Origin: an uncultured Alphaproteobacteria bacterium
Lineage (GTDB): Bacteria; Pseudomonadota; Alphaproteobacteria; Puniceispirillales; Puniceispirillaceae
NCBI GenBank assembly: GCA_937924895.1
Contig: CALEYP010000096.1
Coordinates: 1 to 64,000 of the forward strand
Reading direction: 5' to 3'
DNA: 64,000 nt
Shown here: piece by piece, positions 34,978 through 43,439 of the stretch
Numbering within the stretch: position 1 is the first letter of the stretch
Layout: every line of letters starts with the position of its first letter
Made by a program: the position numbers and the translations under genes
Notes under the pieces: generated by a model
The model's database searches: none
The model's input: the letters and a program-made list of their open reading frames with translations, nothing else
What the model was told of the DNA's origin: nothing

Positions 34978-35637
34978 ATGAAGATGACGACAGGGCAAAA
35001 AGTCGCGCAAATGTTGCTCGATATTAAAGCAGTTCACATTTCAGAGGATAAGCCGTTTATCTTTACATCTGGCAAGGCTAGCCCTGTTTATATTGATTGC
35101 CGCAAGATTATCTCATTTCCTGAAATCCGCCGGTTCCTCATGGCTGAAGGGGCAAAGATGATGGCAGACATATCATCTGATGCGCCTTATGATGCCGTGG
35201 CAGGGGGCGAGACCGCTGGTATTCCTTTCGCTGCTTGGATGTCAGACGAGATGAATAAGCCGATGCAATATATTCGTAAAAAGCCAAAGGGATTTGGTCG
35301 CGATGCACAGATTGAAGGTTTGATTGAAGAAGGTCAGCACATCTTATTGGTTGAAGATTTGGCCACAGATGGCGGGTCAAAACTGAATTTCATCAATGCT
35401 ATTCGGACGGCTGGCGCTGAGGTGAATCATATTTTTGTGATTTTCTATTACGATATTTTCAAAGATGCCTTAGCCAATTTAGCATCAGAGAATGTAAGCC
35501 TGCATTATCTCGCAACATGGTGGGATGTGTTGGCCGCGATTAAGGCGGACCCGGCCTATAGTGATGAGAGGGTCGCTCGCGTCGAGGCCTTTTTAAATGA
35601 CCCGATTACGTGGTCAGAGGCAAATGGCGGCGCCTAG
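34978..35637 (+). CDS. pyrE: Orotate phosphoribosyltransferase
   Basis: Converts orotate and PRPP to orotidine 5'-phosphate (pyrimidine synthesis). The 219-residue protein has FIFTSGKASPVYIDCRKI, AGGETAGIPFAAW, the lysine-rich catalytic loop YIRKKPKGFGRDAQIEG and the PRPP-binding motif HILLVEDLATDGGSK. The start is ATG 34978 with GGGGAATG context; Met3 is an alternative. A small Cys-rich protein gene follows. Confidence 0.95.
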   Translation: MKMTTGQKVAQMLLDIKAVHISEDKPFIFTSGKASPVYIDCRKIISFPEIRRFLMAEGAKMMADISSDAPYDAVAGGETAGIPFAAWMSDEMNKPMQYIRKKPKGFGRDAQIEGLIEEGQHILLVEDLATDGGSKLNFINAIRTAGAEVNHIFVIFYYDIFKDALANLASENVSLHYLATWWDVLAAIKADPAYSDERVARVEAFLNDPITWSEANGGA

Positions 35638-35674
35638 CAGATAACAGATTAGCGCATCTAAAGGGGGGACGGAG

Positions 35675-35959
35675 ATGACACAATCTGAGACAGACAAAGA
35701 AACCAGTCGCTTATTAGCAGAGGCGGCAAGTAAACCACGCAATGAAGCCTTGATTTGTGCAGAATGTGGGGCAGATTTTACATGCCGCACAGGCGATCCC
35801 GGTGAGTGTTGGTGTAATACAAGTCCAAATATCAGGCCGCAATTTAAATTGGATGGCACTTGTGTCTGTCCTAATTGCCTTGCCATGGGACAATTAGACG
35901 AATTGCAGGCGGCACGTGCTGAGAAGCGGGCACGTCGTACAGCCCAAAAACTGCGGTAG
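35675..35959 (+). CDS. Small cysteine-rich CWC-type protein
   Basis: A 94-residue protein matching the pattern of the Cys-rich CWC family: CAECGADFTC, GECWCNTSPN and CVCPNCLAMG, a likely zinc or metal ribbon of seven or more cysteines. The C-terminal third is basic and probably helical (AARAEKRARRTAQKLR). The family's function is unknown. AAAGGGGGGACGGAG precedes the ATG. It follows pyrE by 37 nt in the same direction. Confidence 0.75.
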   Translation: MTQSETDKETSRLLAEAASKPRNEALICAECGADFTCRTGDPGECWCNTSPNIRPQFKLDGTCVCPNCLAMGQLDELQAARAEKRARRTAQKLR

Positions 35960-35987
35960 TTATTTTTGAAAAGCAGGGCTAGGATGG

Positions 35988-36046
35988 ATGGTTTTTATTG
36001 AAACCATACGTTACTTTTCAGTAACATGAGGGATAAGATGCCTCAT
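35988..36046 (+). promoter_or_regulatory. Three tandem small inverted repeats with promoter-like boxes upstream of the ribokinase gene
   Basis: ATGGTTT/AAACCAT (35988-36007), GTTAC/GTAAC (36010-36025) and ATGAGG/CCTCAT (36026-36046). TTGAAA at 35998-36003 and TAACAT at 36022-36027 (18-nt spacing) could be -35 and -10 boxes. Probably the control region of the nucleoside operon. Confidence 0.4.
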
Positions 36047-36058
36047 GGATAGACTGAT

Positions 36059-36937
36059 ATGATTTATAATCTTGGCTCCATTAATATTGATTATTTCTAC
36101 AAAGCGCCGCATCTGCCGATGCCAGGCGAAACCCTTGCTGCAACAGATTTCCAAGTTGGTCTAGGTGGGAAAGGGGCCAATCAATCAGTCGCATGTGCTA
36201 GGGCAGGCGCTGCCATTCGGCATATTGGGCAAATCCACCACAAAGATGCTGATATACTCACATTATTAGACGCGTCAGCAGTTGATTGTACCACCATCAC
36301 CCAAGGTGACGTGCCAACCGGTCATGCCATCATTGTTGTTGATGAGGATACAGGCGAAAATCATATCATTCTCATGCCAGGGGCCAATCAGGCTATCACA
36401 GAAACACAGCTTGAAAACGCCTTAGATGGGGCGTCAGCTGGTGATTGGGCATTGGCGCAAAATGAGACCGCCTTGGCCGTCCCCTTTTTGAAACGCGCCA
36501 AAGAAAAGGGTCTGTCCTTATGTTATTCAGCCGCGCCTTTTGTCAAAGATAATGTATTAGCCCTGTTGCCACTCATTGATTTATTGATCGTGAATGAGGG
36601 AGAAGCAGATGAAATTGCAACAGCCCTTGGCAAAACGCCAGATAAGTGGGGATTGCCTCATTTAATCATCACTAAGGGGAAAGAGGGGGCTGATTATTTT
36701 GGCCAAGATGGGGCCTTTCATCAGCCAGCTTACCCTGTGAAAGCTGTCGATAGCACGGGGGCTGGTGATACTTATCTCGGCTATGTATTGGGCCAGCTAT
36801 CGCAAGGGGCATCTTTGCAGGATGCGATGGCGCTTGCTGGTAAAGCTGCGGCCCTTCAAGTGACAAGATTTGGCACCGCAGACGTGATTCCAACGCTTCA
36901 GGAGGTGGAGGAAACCATCTTTGAGACAAGAGATTAA
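36059..36937 (+). CDS. PfkB-family sugar kinase, ribokinase-like
   Basis: Predicted to phosphorylate ribose or a similar sugar freed by the nucleoside hydrolase encoded next. The 292-residue protein has the N-terminal NLGSINIDYFY, the glycine motif VGLGGKGANQSVACARAGA, the NEGEADEI segment and the PfkB signature 2, AVDSTGAGDTYLGYVLG, with the catalytic aspartate. It is the first gene of a nucleoside uptake and breakdown operon and stops 2 nt before the next start. Deoxyribokinase or another PfkB activity cannot be excluded. Confidence 0.85.
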   Translation: MIYNLGSINIDYFYKAPHLPMPGETLAATDFQVGLGGKGANQSVACARAGAAIRHIGQIHHKDADILTLLDASAVDCTTITQGDVPTGHAIIVVDEDTGENHIILMPGANQAITETQLENALDGASAGDWALAQNETALAVPFLKRAKEKGLSLCYSAAPFVKDNVLALLPLIDLLIVNEGEADEIATALGKTPDKWGLPHLIITKGKEGADYFGQDGAFHQPAYPVKAVDSTGAGDTYLGYVLGQLSQGASLQDAMALAGKAAALQVTRFGTADVIPTLQEVEETIFETRD

Positions 36938-36939
36938 AT

Positions 36940-37893
36940 ATGAGTGATAAACATAAAATAATTATTGATACGGACCCTGGCATTGATGATGCGATGGCCA
37001 TTCATCTGGCCTTTGCCGATCCGCAGATTGAGGTGGTTGGGTTGACGTGCATTTTCGGCAATGTGAACCAAGAGCAAGCTACGAGAAATGCCCTATGGTT
37101 GGCGGAATCTGCCCATTATCATTGTGATGTTGCCTCAGGGGCGTCTCAGCCACTTGTTCAGGCGCCGAATGAGCCGAGCTATTATGTTCATGGTGATGAA
37201 GGTTTTGGTGATTTGGGGGCGCAGACGCCAGTAGGTGCCGCCCATGAGTTGGATGCCGCAGATTATATCATCCATATGTGCCGGTCTCATCCTGGTGAAA
37301 TTACGCTGTGCCCAGTGGGGCCATTGACAAATATTGCCATCGCCTTGCAGCGCGACCCCGATCTGGTGAAAGTTGTGAAATCAGTTGTCATTATGGGTGG
37401 GGCGGCCTTTGTGCCTGGTAATGTAACAGCGTTTGCCGAAGCCAATATCTGGAATGATCCCCATGCCGCAGAGATTGTGTTTGCTGCTGATTGGGAAGTG
37501 GTAATGATTGGTCTTGATGTCACCAGTCAGGTGACGTGCAGTGAGGATGACTATAAACTCATTGCTGATGGCAGCCCCAAAATTGGGCAATTTATCCTTG
37601 ATATCTCGCAATTCTATACGCGCTTTTATCATTCCGTATTGGGAGAAGAGGTCTGTGTGTTGCATGACCCGTCAGCTATTATTGCAATTACCAACCCTGA
37701 ATTATTTGATTATCGTCATGAGCCCATTGCGGTACTATGTGATGGGGAAGAAATTGGACAGACCGTCCCTGATAGCTCTTTGTCACGCACGCCGACGAAA
37801 ATTGCCGTTGGGGTGAATGTAGAGAAAGTCAAAGGCTTGTATCTTTCACGCTCTGCGAAAGCAGATGCGTCAAAGGCGCGCCGTAGCCAATAA
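36940..37893 (+). CDS. Inosine/uridine-preferring nucleoside hydrolase family
   Basis: Cleaves ribonucleosides to free base and ribose. The 317-residue protein has the calcium-binding N-terminal motif IIDTDPGIDDAMAIHLAF, GLTCIFGNVN, ITLCPVGPLTNIAIAL, VVIMGGAAFVPGNV and ANIWNDPHAAEIVF. No signal peptide, so it acts in the cytosol on imported nucleosides. Ribose from this step would feed the kinase upstream; free bases would feed salvage enzymes downstream (upp). Base preference cannot be read from sequence. Confidence 0.9.
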   Translation: MSDKHKIIIDTDPGIDDAMAIHLAFADPQIEVVGLTCIFGNVNQEQATRNALWLAESAHYHCDVASGASQPLVQAPNEPSYYVHGDEGFGDLGAQTPVGAAHELDAADYIIHMCRSHPGEITLCPVGPLTNIAIALQRDPDLVKVVKSVVIMGGAAFVPGNVTAFAEANIWNDPHAAEIVFAADWEVVMIGLDVTSQVTCSEDDYKLIADGSPKIGQFILDISQFYTRFYHSVLGEEVCVLHDPSAIIAITNPELFDYRHEPIAVLCDGEEIGQTVPDSSLSRTPTKIAVGVNVEKVKGLYLSRSAKADASKARRSQ

Positions 37894-37903
37894 GGAGGCA
37901 GAC

Positions 37904-38737
37904 ATGAATGTTGAAACCGTGGATTATCGCTCAGAGCATGCACAAGAAGCCTTAACAAGGTCTCTGCATAATACAGGATTTGCGGTTCTTAGCCATCATC
38001 CCATTACACCTGAAAGGATTGCCGCTTTCTACGAGATGTGGGGGGATTTTTTTGCCTCTGAAGAGAAGCATGATTGGCTGCGTGATCCTGAGAATCAGGA
38101 TGGGTATTTTCCCTTCCGCTCAGAGCATGCCAAAGGTCAGACGGTAAAAGATTTAAAAGAATTTTATCATGTTTATAGCTGGGGCCGTGTTCCGCCTGCG
38201 CTCGACGCAGAGACAAGAGCCTTGCATAGTGATTTGACAAATTTAGGTGTGGAATTGTTGGGCTGGTTGCAAGCAATGACCCCTGAAGAGGTGAAATCAC
38301 AATTCACAATGCCACTCAATGAGATGATGGCCGAATCAGCTCAATCTTTATTACGCATTCTCCATTATCCACCGGTGGAAGAAGATGCCGAAGAAGGCGC
38401 CATTCGCGCAGCAGCGCATGAGGACATTAACTTAATCACCTTGTTGTTAGCAGGCTCTCAACCCGGTCTGCAGGCCAAGGATAGCCAAGGAAATTGGCAT
38501 GATGTGTCATGTGATGCGGGTATGATAACCATCAATAATGGGGACATGTTGGCACGAGCGAGCGCGAATTATTTTCCCTCTACAACCCATCGGGTGGTGA
38601 ATCCTGATGCACAGCTCAACCAATCGCGCTATTCTATGCCCATCTTTTTACATCCGCGTCCAGACGTCATGTTGGATAAAGATATAAGCGCAGGTGACTA
38701 TCTGCAACAAAGGCTGAGAGAAATCGGCCTCAAATAA
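37904..38737 (+). CDS. 2-oxoglutarate/Fe(II) oxygenase, isopenicillin N synthase-like family
   Basis: A 277-residue non-heme iron oxygenase. The iron triad is H172-x-D174 (AAHEDINLITLL) and H229 (FPSTTHRVVNP), with the R242-x-S244 2OG-binding motif (SRYSMP). The N-terminal part is DIOX_N-like (GFAVLSHHPIT). ATG 37904 follows AAGGAGGC; the frame runs upstream over the nucleoside hydrolase end, but that start lacks a site. It lies inside the nucleoside operon between the hydrolase and the SBP. Its place suggests oxidation of a base or nucleoside, as thymine 7-hydroxylase does in fungi, but this is inference. Confidence 0.85.
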   Translation: MNVETVDYRSEHAQEALTRSLHNTGFAVLSHHPITPERIAAFYEMWGDFFASEEKHDWLRDPENQDGYFPFRSEHAKGQTVKDLKEFYHVYSWGRVPPALDAETRALHSDLTNLGVELLGWLQAMTPEEVKSQFTMPLNEMMAESAQSLLRILHYPPVEEDAEEGAIRAAAHEDINLITLLLAGSQPGLQAKDSQGNWHDVSCDAGMITINNGDMLARASANYFPSTTHRVVNPDAQLNQSRYSMPIFLHPRPDVMLDKDISAGDYLQQRLREIGLK

Positions 38738-38755
38738 CCTTGAGGAGTGAGGAAC

Positions 38756-39760
38756 ATGAGGAAACTGTTGAAATCAATGGCTGTACTTGCCGGTGCTGTT
38801 GCGCTGTCAGCCACAGCGCAAGCAGCTGATGTGAAGCCAGCTGTCATTTATGATATGGGTGGTAAATTCGATAAATCATTCAATGAAGGTGTTTGGAACG
38901 GCGTAAAGCGTTTCCAAGATGAAACTGGCATTGAAGTGATGGAATTCGAAGTCACAAACGAAACACAGCGTGAGCAAGCGATGCGTCGTATGGCTGAGCG
39001 TGGTGCGACTGTGATTTTGGGTGTTGGTTTTGCACAAGCAGATGCGATTGCAAAGGTCTCAGCTGAATTCCCAGATACACAATTCTCAATCATTGACGTA
39101 TCATGGCTAGATGGCGCGAATTTGCGTCAATATGCCTTTAAAGAGCATGAAGGCTCATATCTTGTTGGTGTTGCCGCTGCGAAAGCATCAAAAACAGGCA
39201 AAGTTGGCTTTATCGGTGGTATGGATATTCCGCTCATCAGCAAATTTGCATGTGGTTACGTTGGCGGCGCAAAGTCAGTTAACGCCAATATCGAAGTCTA
39301 TCAAAACATGACAGGCACAACACCATCAGCGTGGAATGATCCAGCAAAAGGTGCTGAGCTAACACGTAGCCAAATTGACCGTGGCGCAGACGTGGTTTAT
39401 CACGCTGCTGGCGGCACAGGCGGCGGTGTTATCCAGGCCGCTGCTGATGCAGGCAAGCTAGCCATTGGTGTTGATTCAAACCAAAATGGTTTGGCGCCTG
39501 GCTCAGTTTTGACATCAATGTTGAAGCGCGTTGACGTGGCAGCCTACAACACATTCATGGATGCAAAGAATGATGCCTTTACAGCAGGCGTTCAGATCCT
39601 TGGTGTTGCTGAAGGCGGCGTTGGATGGGCGTTGGACGAGAATAACGCATCACTTATCACAGCCGATATCAAAGCTGCTATCGATGCAGCTGAAGCTGAT
39701 ATCCTATCAGGTAAAGTGAAAGTGCATGACTATCTAACAGACTCAAACTGCCCTTACTAA
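38756..39760 (+). CDS. BMP-family nucleoside-binding lipoprotein-like SBP (Med/PnrA type)
   Basis: A 334-residue periplasmic SBP of the basic membrane protein family, which binds nucleosides. Signal peptide MRKLLKSMAVLAGAVALSA, cut after AQA; no lipobox cysteine is seen at the cut site. The mature part has VIYDMGGKFDKSFNEGVWNG, AERGATVILGVGFAQADAI, GKVGFIGGMDIPLISKFACGY and VVYHAAGGTGGGVIQAA. ATG 38756 follows GAGGAGTGAGG; a GTG at 38747 is less likely. Codons favour ACA and TCA, as in other SBP genes here. The ATPase follows after 10 nt, with a hairpin inside its first codons. Confidence 0.9.
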   Translation: MRKLLKSMAVLAGAVALSATAQAADVKPAVIYDMGGKFDKSFNEGVWNGVKRFQDETGIEVMEFEVTNETQREQAMRRMAERGATVILGVGFAQADAIAKVSAEFPDTQFSIIDVSWLDGANLRQYAFKEHEGSYLVGVAAAKASKTGKVGFIGGMDIPLISKFACGYVGGAKSVNANIEVYQNMTGTTPSAWNDPAKGAELTRSQIDRGADVVYHAAGGTGGGVIQAAADAGKLAIGVDSNQNGLAPGSVLTSMLKRVDVAAYNTFMDAKNDAFTAGVQILGVAEGGVGWALDENNASLITADIKAAIDAAEADILSGKVKVHDYLTDSNCPY

Positions 39761-39770
39761 GGTCAGCTAT

Positions 39771-41336
39771 ATGTCAGATTTGACACATTCAGAAAACGGC
39801 GGTCATCCGCCGTTTTCCATTAGATTAGAAAATATTTGCAAACGCTTCGGCCCTGTGCAGGCCAATCGTCATGTAGATCTGTCGGTAGAGAAGGGCACGA
39901 TTCACGGCATTATCGGCGAGAATGGTGCTGGTAAATCGACCTTGGTCTCTATTCTTTACGGGTTCTATCAAGCTGATAGCGGCACTATGATGATTAATGG
40001 CGCCCTAGCTACCATTCGCACCTCATCAGATGCAATCGCTGCTGGCATCGGGATGGTGCATCAGCATTTCATGCTCGTGCCAAATTTCACTGCCCTTGAA
40101 AATGTCATATTAGGCTATGAGGCTGAGGTGACATTAGGCCCGTCTCTGGAAGTGGGGCGTCAAAAGCTTGAACAGCTTGCCGCAGATTATGGGCTTGATG
40201 TACCGCTTGACGTACCTGTTGGTGAACTAGCGGTTGGTCTGCAACAGCGAATTGAAATTCTTAAAGCGCTGTATCGCGGGGCGGATATCCTGATTTTGGA
40301 TGAGCCAACAGGGGTGCTAACACCGCAAGAAACTGACCAGCTTTTTGCCATTTTACGCACATTGCGTGCGCAAGGGGTCACAATCTTGCTTATCACACAT
40401 AAATTGCGCGAGATTATGGCGATTACCGATAATGTGTCAGTCATGCGTCAAGGCGAAATGGTCGCGCATCGCAAAACAGCTGAGACAAACCCTGCTGCTT
40501 TGGCAGAGTTGATGGTTGGTCGGTCTGTGTTGTTGCAGCTTGATAAAGCACCGGCAAAGGCGGGTGAGACGCGCCTGACTGTTGAGGGGCTTAGTTACCA
40601 TGATGCTACGGGCGCACCTCGTTTGCGTGACGTCTCATTCGATGTGCGAGCAGGTGAGATTTTAGGCGTGGCTGGCGTGTCTGGGAATGGTCAGTCTGAA
40701 TTATTAAATATCCTTGCGGGCATCACAGCACCGCAAGCGGGCACCGTACGCGTGAAAGACCGTTTAGTATCCGCTGAGGCCCCAAGTAACCCCGCAGAAA
40801 TGCGTGATATAGGCCTTGCCCATGTGCCAGAGGACCGCCACGCTGTGGGGATGGTATTACCGTTTCAGGCGGCTGAATCGGCTATCTTGGGATATGAAGA
40901 TGATAGCGCGCTTGGCACCTCCTTTTGGTTGAGCCCGCGCCGGATTGCTGCGCAGTGTCGCAAACTGATGGCTCACTTTGATGTACGGCCTGCCAACCCG
41001 CATTTGAAATCAAGTCTCTTTTCTGGCGGCAATCAGCAAAAGATTGTTTTGGCGCGGGAAATTTCGAAATCGCCTGATATCCTGCTTGTCGGACAACCAA
41101 CAAGAGGGGTTGATATCGGCGCGATTGAATTTATCCATAAACAGCTTGTGGAACTGCGAGATGAAGGGTGCGCTATTTTGCTCGTCTCTGTTGAATTGGA
41201 CGAGATTTTGAGCCTGTCCGATCGCATCATGGTGATGAATAATGGCGAGATTGTTGGCACAGTTGATGCCGAAGATGCCGATGAGACTCAATTAGGGTTA
41301 ATGATGGCAGGGATTGATGAAAGGCACGCCTCATGA
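39771..41336 (+). CDS. Nucleoside ABC transporter ATP-binding protein, two ATPase domains
   Basis: A 521-residue double ATPase of the sugar/nucleoside type (YufO/RbsA-like). Domain 1 (about 15-245) has Walker A GENGAGKST, signature-region VGLQQRIEILKAL (LSGG degenerate) and Walker B ILILDEPTGVL. Domain 2 (about 265-510) has a degenerate Walker A (GVSGNGQSE), signature FSGGNQQK and ILLVGQPTRGVD. One canonical and one degenerate site is usual in this class. The start at 39771 places a terminator-like hairpin over codons 8-16; no later ATG precedes the first domain. Its stop overlaps the permease start by four bases. Confidence 0.9.
   Translation: MSDLTHSENGGHPPFSIRLENICKRFGPVQANRHVDLSVEKGTIHGIIGENGAGKSTLVSILYGFYQADSGTMMINGALATIRTSSDAIAAGIGMVHQHFMLVPNFTALENVILGYEAEVTLGPSLEVGRQKLEQLAADYGLDVPLDVPVGELAVGLQQRIEILKALYRGADILILDEPTGVLTPQETDQLFAILRTLRAQGVTILLITHKLREIMAITDNVSVMRQGEMVAHRKTAETNPAALAELMVGRSVLLQLDKAPAKAGETRLTVEGLSYHDATGAPRLRDVSFDVRAGEILGVAGVSGNGQSELLNILAGITAPQAGTVRVKDRLVSAEAPSNPAEMRDIGLAHVPEDRHAVGMVLPFQAAESAILGYEDDSALGTSFWLSPRRIAAQCRKLMAHFDVRPANPHLKSSLFSGGNQQKIVLAREISKSPDILLVGQPTRGVDIGAIEFIHKQLVELRDEGCAILLVSVELDEILSLSDRIMVMNNGEIVGTVDAEDADETQLGLMMAGIDERHAS
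39792..39817 (+). terminator. Terminator-like hairpin inside the start of the nucleoside ATPase gene
   Basis: GAAAACGGCGG (39792-39802) pairs perfectly with CCGCCGTTTTC (39807-39817) around a TCAT loop: an 11-bp stem with the A-tract/U-tract form of an intrinsic terminator. It lies 31 nt past the SBP stop, in the position where other SBP genes here have an intergenic terminator, but within codons 8-16 of the next gene. Confidence 0.55.
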
Positions 41337-42469
41337 CAGAAGCAAGATGGGCTCGCCTCATTGATATTGTGATTTTGCCATTGGTTAATTTACTGGCCGC
41401 CTTTGTCGTGTCTGGCATTATCATTGCGGCCATTGGTGAAAATCCGTTTCATGCCCTTGGCGTGATGATAAAAGGCGCCTTTTATTATAAGGGTGCTCTT
41501 GGTTATACGCTGTTTTATACCACCAATTTTATCTTTACCGGCCTTGCAGTTGCCGTCGCTTTTCATGCGCTGCTATTTAATATTGGCGGCGAGGGACAAG
41601 CCGCGATGGGCGGGCTTGCCATTGGTCTTGTGGCTTTGCTGTTAGATACCTCACTACCAGCCTATCTGGTGGTGTTGATTGCCATAGGTGGTGCCTTTCT
41701 TTTTGGCGGGATTTGGGGGGCTATCCCAGGCTACCTGCAAGCCAAAAGAGGTAGCCATATTGTGATTACGACCATCATGTTCAATTTTATCGCTGCCTCC
41801 ATCATGGTGTGGCTGCTGGCTGGTATGCTCATCGCACCAGGGCAAATGTCCCCTGAAACACGGTCATTCGCTGATGATGTTTCGCTCGCTAAAATTCATA
41901 CGATTGCTGAATATTTTGGTTGGAAGATCGCCAATTCTCCTTTGAATTTATCCTTTGTGGTCGCGTTGCTCTGCTGTGCAGGTGTGTGGGTTTTGATTTG
42001 GCGGACACGATTGGGCTATGCCATCCGTGCCACAGGGTTTTCCGAGCGGGCGGCTATTTATGGCGGGCATCAGCCGGCTCGTATCATCATCATTACAATG
42101 GCGATCTCAGGCGGGCTTGCGGGCTTGATGGCGTTGAATGAAATTTTAGGCGTGCAGCATCGCGTGATTCTAAACTTCACCGCCGGCTATGGTTTTACAG
42201 GTATTGCGGTCGCATTGATGGGGCGGAACCACCCCGTTGGCATTATTTTTGCGAGCCTGCTTTTTGGCGCCCTTTATCAAGGTGGTGCTGAGCTTGATTT
42301 TGAATTTCAAACAATCACCCGTGAAATGGTGGTTATGATCCAAGGTCTTATTATCCTCTTCTCAGGGGCGTTGGCTTATATGTTCAATCCCGCCTTGCAG
42401 AAGATATTTGCGCGCTTGCTGCAACCCTCTGATGGCGCGGCAAGTGTGAAGGGAGGCATTGATGGCTGA
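41333..42469 (+). CDS. Nucleoside ABC transporter permease 1 (YufP-like)
   Basis: A 378-residue BPD_transp_2-type permease with about nine or ten helices. Marks are NIGGEGQAAMGGLAIGL, GAIPGYLQAKRGSHIVITTIMFNFIA, GFSERAAIYGGHQPARIIIITMAISGGLAGLMALNE and GYGFTGIAVALMGRNHPVGI, typical of the nucleoside/simple sugar class. The start overlaps the ATPase stop by four bases (ATGA); the end overlaps the second permease by 8 nt. Confidence 0.9.
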   Translation: MTEARWARLIDIVILPLVNLLAAFVVSGIIIAAIGENPFHALGVMIKGAFYYKGALGYTLFYTTNFIFTGLAVAVAFHALLFNIGGEGQAAMGGLAIGLVALLLDTSLPAYLVVLIAIGGAFLFGGIWGAIPGYLQAKRGSHIVITTIMFNFIAASIMVWLLAGMLIAPGQMSPETRSFADDVSLAKIHTIAEYFGWKIANSPLNLSFVVALLCCAGVWVLIWRTRLGYAIRATGFSERAAIYGGHQPARIIIITMAISGGLAGLMALNEILGVQHRVILNFTAGYGFTGIAVALMGRNHPVGIIFASLLFGALYQGGAELDFEFQTITREMVVMIQGLIILFSGALAYMFNPALQKIFARLLQPSDGAASVKGGIDG

Positions 42470-43439
42470 TTTATGGCTACAATTCATCCTCACCATTGAT
42501 GCCACCTTGCGGGTGGCAACGCCCTTAATCCTATGTGCCATGGCTGGTATCTTCTCAGAGCGTGCGGGGATCATCGATATTTCACTTGAAGGTAAGATGT
42601 TGATGGCTGCCTTTGCCGCGGCGTCTGTGGCGGCTGTTACAGGCTCACCATGGGCGGGGCTTGGCGTTGCGATCCTAACTTCTTTGGCGTTGAGCCTACT
42701 TCATGGCTTTGCCTGTATTACGCATAAGGGCAATCAGGTGATTTCGGGGCTTGCGATCAATATTCTAGCCTCAGGGCTGACTGTGACGCTGGGCATTGCC
42801 ATCTTTGCCCGTGGGGGGCAAACACCATTGCTTGGTAAGGGGGAGCGTTTTGGCTCATTACAATTGCCTTTTGCCGATTGGATAGGCGCGCATATTCCCT
42901 TTATTGGCCCTATTTATAAAGAGATTATATCAGGCCATAACATCCTCGTATGGTTGGCTTTTGCAGCGGTGGCTATCACCTATTATGTGGTGTTTAAAAC
43001 ATCCTTTGGGTTGCGGTTGCGCGCTGTGGGTGAAAAGCCTGAAGCGATCGATTCAGCTGGTATTTCTGTGTCGTCGATGCGCTTTCAAGCGGTGCTCTTG
43101 GCGGGGCTTTTGACTGGTATTGCGGGGGCGTATTTGTCTACGGCACATGGCGCTGGATTTATCCGTGAGATGACAGCGGGGAAAGGCTATATTGCCTTGG
43201 CAGCAATGATCTTTGGGAAATGGCGGCCAGGTCCGGCATTATTGGCATGTCTCATGTTTGGCTTTTTGGATGCGCTGGCCGCTCGTTTGCAGGGGGTCTC
43301 CTTGCCCTATATTGGCGAGGTTTCAACTGACCTCATCCTGGCATTGCCTTATATTATGACAGTTGTCTTGCTAGCAGGCTTTATCGGCACAGCAACGCCG
43401 CCAAAGGCCATTGGGGTGCCTTATGTCAAAGAAAGATGA
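42462..43439 (+). CDS. Nucleoside ABC transporter permease 2 (YufQ-like)
   Basis: A 325-residue second permease of the same class with about eight helices. Marks are ERAGIIDISLEGKMLMAAF, GNQVISGLAINILASGLT, LRAVGEKPEAIDSAGISV and FIREMTAGKGYIALAAMIFGKW. ATG 42462 follows GGGAGGCATTG. Its end overlaps the cytidine deaminase gene by 17 nt, tying salvage to uptake. Confidence 0.9.
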   Translation: MADLWLQFILTIDATLRVATPLILCAMAGIFSERAGIIDISLEGKMLMAAFAAASVAAVTGSPWAGLGVAILTSLALSLLHGFACITHKGNQVISGLAINILASGLTVTLGIAIFARGGQTPLLGKGERFGSLQLPFADWIGAHIPFIGPIYKEIISGHNILVWLAFAAVAITYYVVFKTSFGLRLRAVGEKPEAIDSAGISVSSMRFQAVLLAGLLTGIAGAYLSTAHGAGFIREMTAGKGYIALAAMIFGKWRPGPALLACLMFGFLDALAARLQGVSLPYIGEVSTDLILALPYIMTVVLLAGFIGTATPPKAIGVPYVKER

